DNA of 64,000 nt. Origin: Ohtaekwangia sp036786105. Its GTDB lineage: Bacteria > Bacteroidota > Bacteroidia > Cytophagales > Cyclobacteriaceae. The position numbers and the translations under genes are program-made. The notes under the pieces were generated by a model, which searched no databases, was not told the DNA's origin, and worked only from the letters and a program-made list of their open reading frames with translations. The number at the start of each line of letters is the position of its first letter. Within the stretch, counting starts at the first letter, position 1. This document shows positions 62,933 to 64,000 of the stretch, piece after piece. Where the stretch lies: assembly GCF_036786105.1 (NCBI RefSeq), contig NZ_DAIQRQ010000015.1, positions 1 through 64,000 on the forward strand, in the 5' to 3' direction.

Positions 62933-64000
62933 TCACTCGAGCCTCTTCAAACACCTCTCCATATCAATGCCTTTTTTAAGAATGCCTGAGAAAAGGTCAC
63001 CTTTCTTTGCGAGGCGTTTGGGTAATGATTGCAGGGTAAATTGTGATGGTGATAATCCGTGTTTTACCTCCTTCCATTCGAGTGGTGTGGAAATGGTGGC
63101 GCCTGGTACGGGACGCAGACTATATACAGAGGCAAGCGTTTGTCCGCGCTTGTTTTGGAGATAGTCGAGGTAAATGCGGTTTTTTCGTTTGGAGAGCGAG
63201 CGCTCCAGCGTGGTGATTTCAGGCAGCAGATTTTGTGCGAACGTTGCTATAATTTCGGCAAACGAGCGGGCCTGCTCGTAATCATAGCGGGCTGCGAGTG
63301 GCACATATACATGCAAGCCCGATGCGCCCGATGTTTTGCAAAAAGAAGCTGCCCCGGCTTTATCCAATACTTCTTTAATGGCCAGTGCTGTATCAACTAC
63401 TTCGTCAAATGTATTTTTCCCAGACGGATCGATGTCCATCACCAGGTAATCAGGTTTGTCAAGATTTTTGGTTCGGGAATTCCAGGGATTGATCTCGATA
63501 CATCCCAGGTTATTCATATACAGCAGCGTAGCCCGGTTGTTGCAGATAATATAGTCTATATCTTTTTCCGCGCTTTCAGAATATAGCACCGTGTGCTCTA
63601 CCCAGGCAGGTGCTGCTTCGCCAACATCTTTATGAAAAAAACCTTTGTCGGCAATTCCATTCGGATTTCGTTTTAACGATTGCGGCCTGTCTTTAAGGTA
63701 TGGAAGTATATATTTGTAAATGCTATTGTAATATTCTACCACATCGCCCTTGGTAATGCCATCATCGGGCCAGTATACTTTGTCTGGATGGGTAATCTTT
63801 ACTTCGTGGCGATCAGCGCGGATGGTAATGCTATCGCGATCCTCTTCCTGCTTCTTGCTTTTAGATGCCGTAGAAGCTGCCGGTCTTGACTTTGTTGCAG
63901 CCGATTTCTTGGCAGTTGTTTTTTTCTTTGCAGGTATTTTCACATCAAGATGGTTTACTTCCTTGGCCTGTTTGTCAATCCGCAATCCCATAAACACCGG
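62933..64000 (-). CDS. ligD: ATP-dependent DNA ligase LigD, polymerase domain end (5' part outside window)
   Basis: The frame is open to the right edge, with no start needed inside. The right-most residues PVFMGLRIDKQAKEV are the end of the ligase (OB) domain. After a Lys/Ala-rich linker (about 25-50 in the visible part), the primase-polymerase domain follows: HPDKVYWPDDGITKGDVVEYY, RNPNGIADKGFFHKD, YLVMDIDPSG with D-x-D metal ligands, CKTSGASGLHVYVPL, and RVGTFASVYS-like RGQTLASVYSLRPVPGA. It ends in MERCLKRLE. LigD repairs double-strand breaks with Ku. Ku and the start of ligD lie beyond the window. The visible domain order ligase-polymerase fits the Pseudomonas-type PE-LIG-POL layout. Confidence 0.93.
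   Translation of the reverse strand, partial: PVFMGLRIDKQAKEVNHLDVKIPAKKKTTAKKSAATKSRPAASTASKSKKQEEDRDSITIRADRHEVKITHPDKVYWPDDGITKGDVVEYYNSIYKYILPYLKDRPQSLKRNPNGIADKGFFHKDVGEAAPAWVEHTVLYSESAEKDIDYIICNNRATLLYMNNLGCIEINPWNSRTKNLDKPDYLVMDIDPSGKNTFDEVVDTALAIKEVLDKAGAASFCKTSGASGLHVYVPLAARYDYEQARSFAEIIATFAQNLLPEITTLERSLSKRKNRIYLDYLQNKRGQTLASVYSLRPVPGATISTPLEWKEVKHGLSPSQFTLQSLPKRLAKKGDLFSGILKKGIDMERCLKRLE

Overview
The window looks like a piece of a Bacteroidota chromosome, most likely class Cytophagia (a Chryseolinea/Ohtaekwangia-like relative is my guess, by inference only). The evidence is two secreted proteins with type IX secretion sorting domains, one type B and one type A, a SusC-free set of signal-peptide beta-barrels, LytTR/LytS-type and propeller-type sensor kinases, TAnnTTTG-type -7 promoter boxes, a kynurenine-pathway tryptophan 2,3-dioxygenase, and base composition a little below half GC. 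No rRNA, tRNA, CRISPR array, phage or intact insertion sequence was seen. There are two runs of 100 N (2991-3090 and 37561-37660).

Layout. 1-2746: PadR regulator plus the ABC-type permease it probably controls (the permease runs off the left edge). 3116-8841: minus-strand housekeeping genes (bifunctional penicillin-binding protein, Dps, SGNH hydrolase, cysteine synthase, tryptophan 2,3-dioxygenase), with glutaryl-CoA dehydrogenase divergent at 8912. 10221-13085: a four-gene signalling operon (lipoprotein, polytopic membrane protein, NarX-like kinase, LuxR-type regulator). 13433-17082: a large Cys-rich protein, a small CGGCH-containing peptide and a DUF692/MNIO enzyme with a C-terminal extra domain, which I read as a RiPP-like cassette and the best candidate for an undescribed system. 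17344-25298: lipoprotein amidohydrolase, LtaS-like transferase, outer-membrane barrel, CapA-like protein, PdeM-like nuclease, PiT phosphate transporter. 25324-27753: overlapping cheR-cheD-cheB. 27754-29329: a decayed, mostly non-coding stretch with pseudogene relics. 29330-37480: two big sensor systems, an eight-PAS LytS-type kinase with LytTR regulator and a propeller-type kinase.

37884-43467: AGCS symporter, HAD phosphatase, T9SS type B protein. 43964-51169: barrel protein, VOC protein, CPA1 antiporter and three different L,D-transpeptidases within 6 kb. 51715-53265: an AraC-type regulator facing a small membrane-protein gene, with a textbook 21-bp-period tandem operator between them. 53423-58436: flavin monooxygenase, very large secreted nuclease-like T9SS type A protein, DUF6496 basic protein. 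58541-64000: DUF763 protein, DAO-Rieske oxidoreductase, Fpg/Nei glycosylase, small membrane protein and the polymerase end of LigD, so the right end leans towards DNA repair.

A second theme is intergenic: about a dozen gene-flanking sites carry imperfect inverted repeats built from short reiterated words, with different words at different sites. They sit at gene ends, sometimes supply the stop codon or even the last codons of a gene, and both assembly gaps fall inside such sites.
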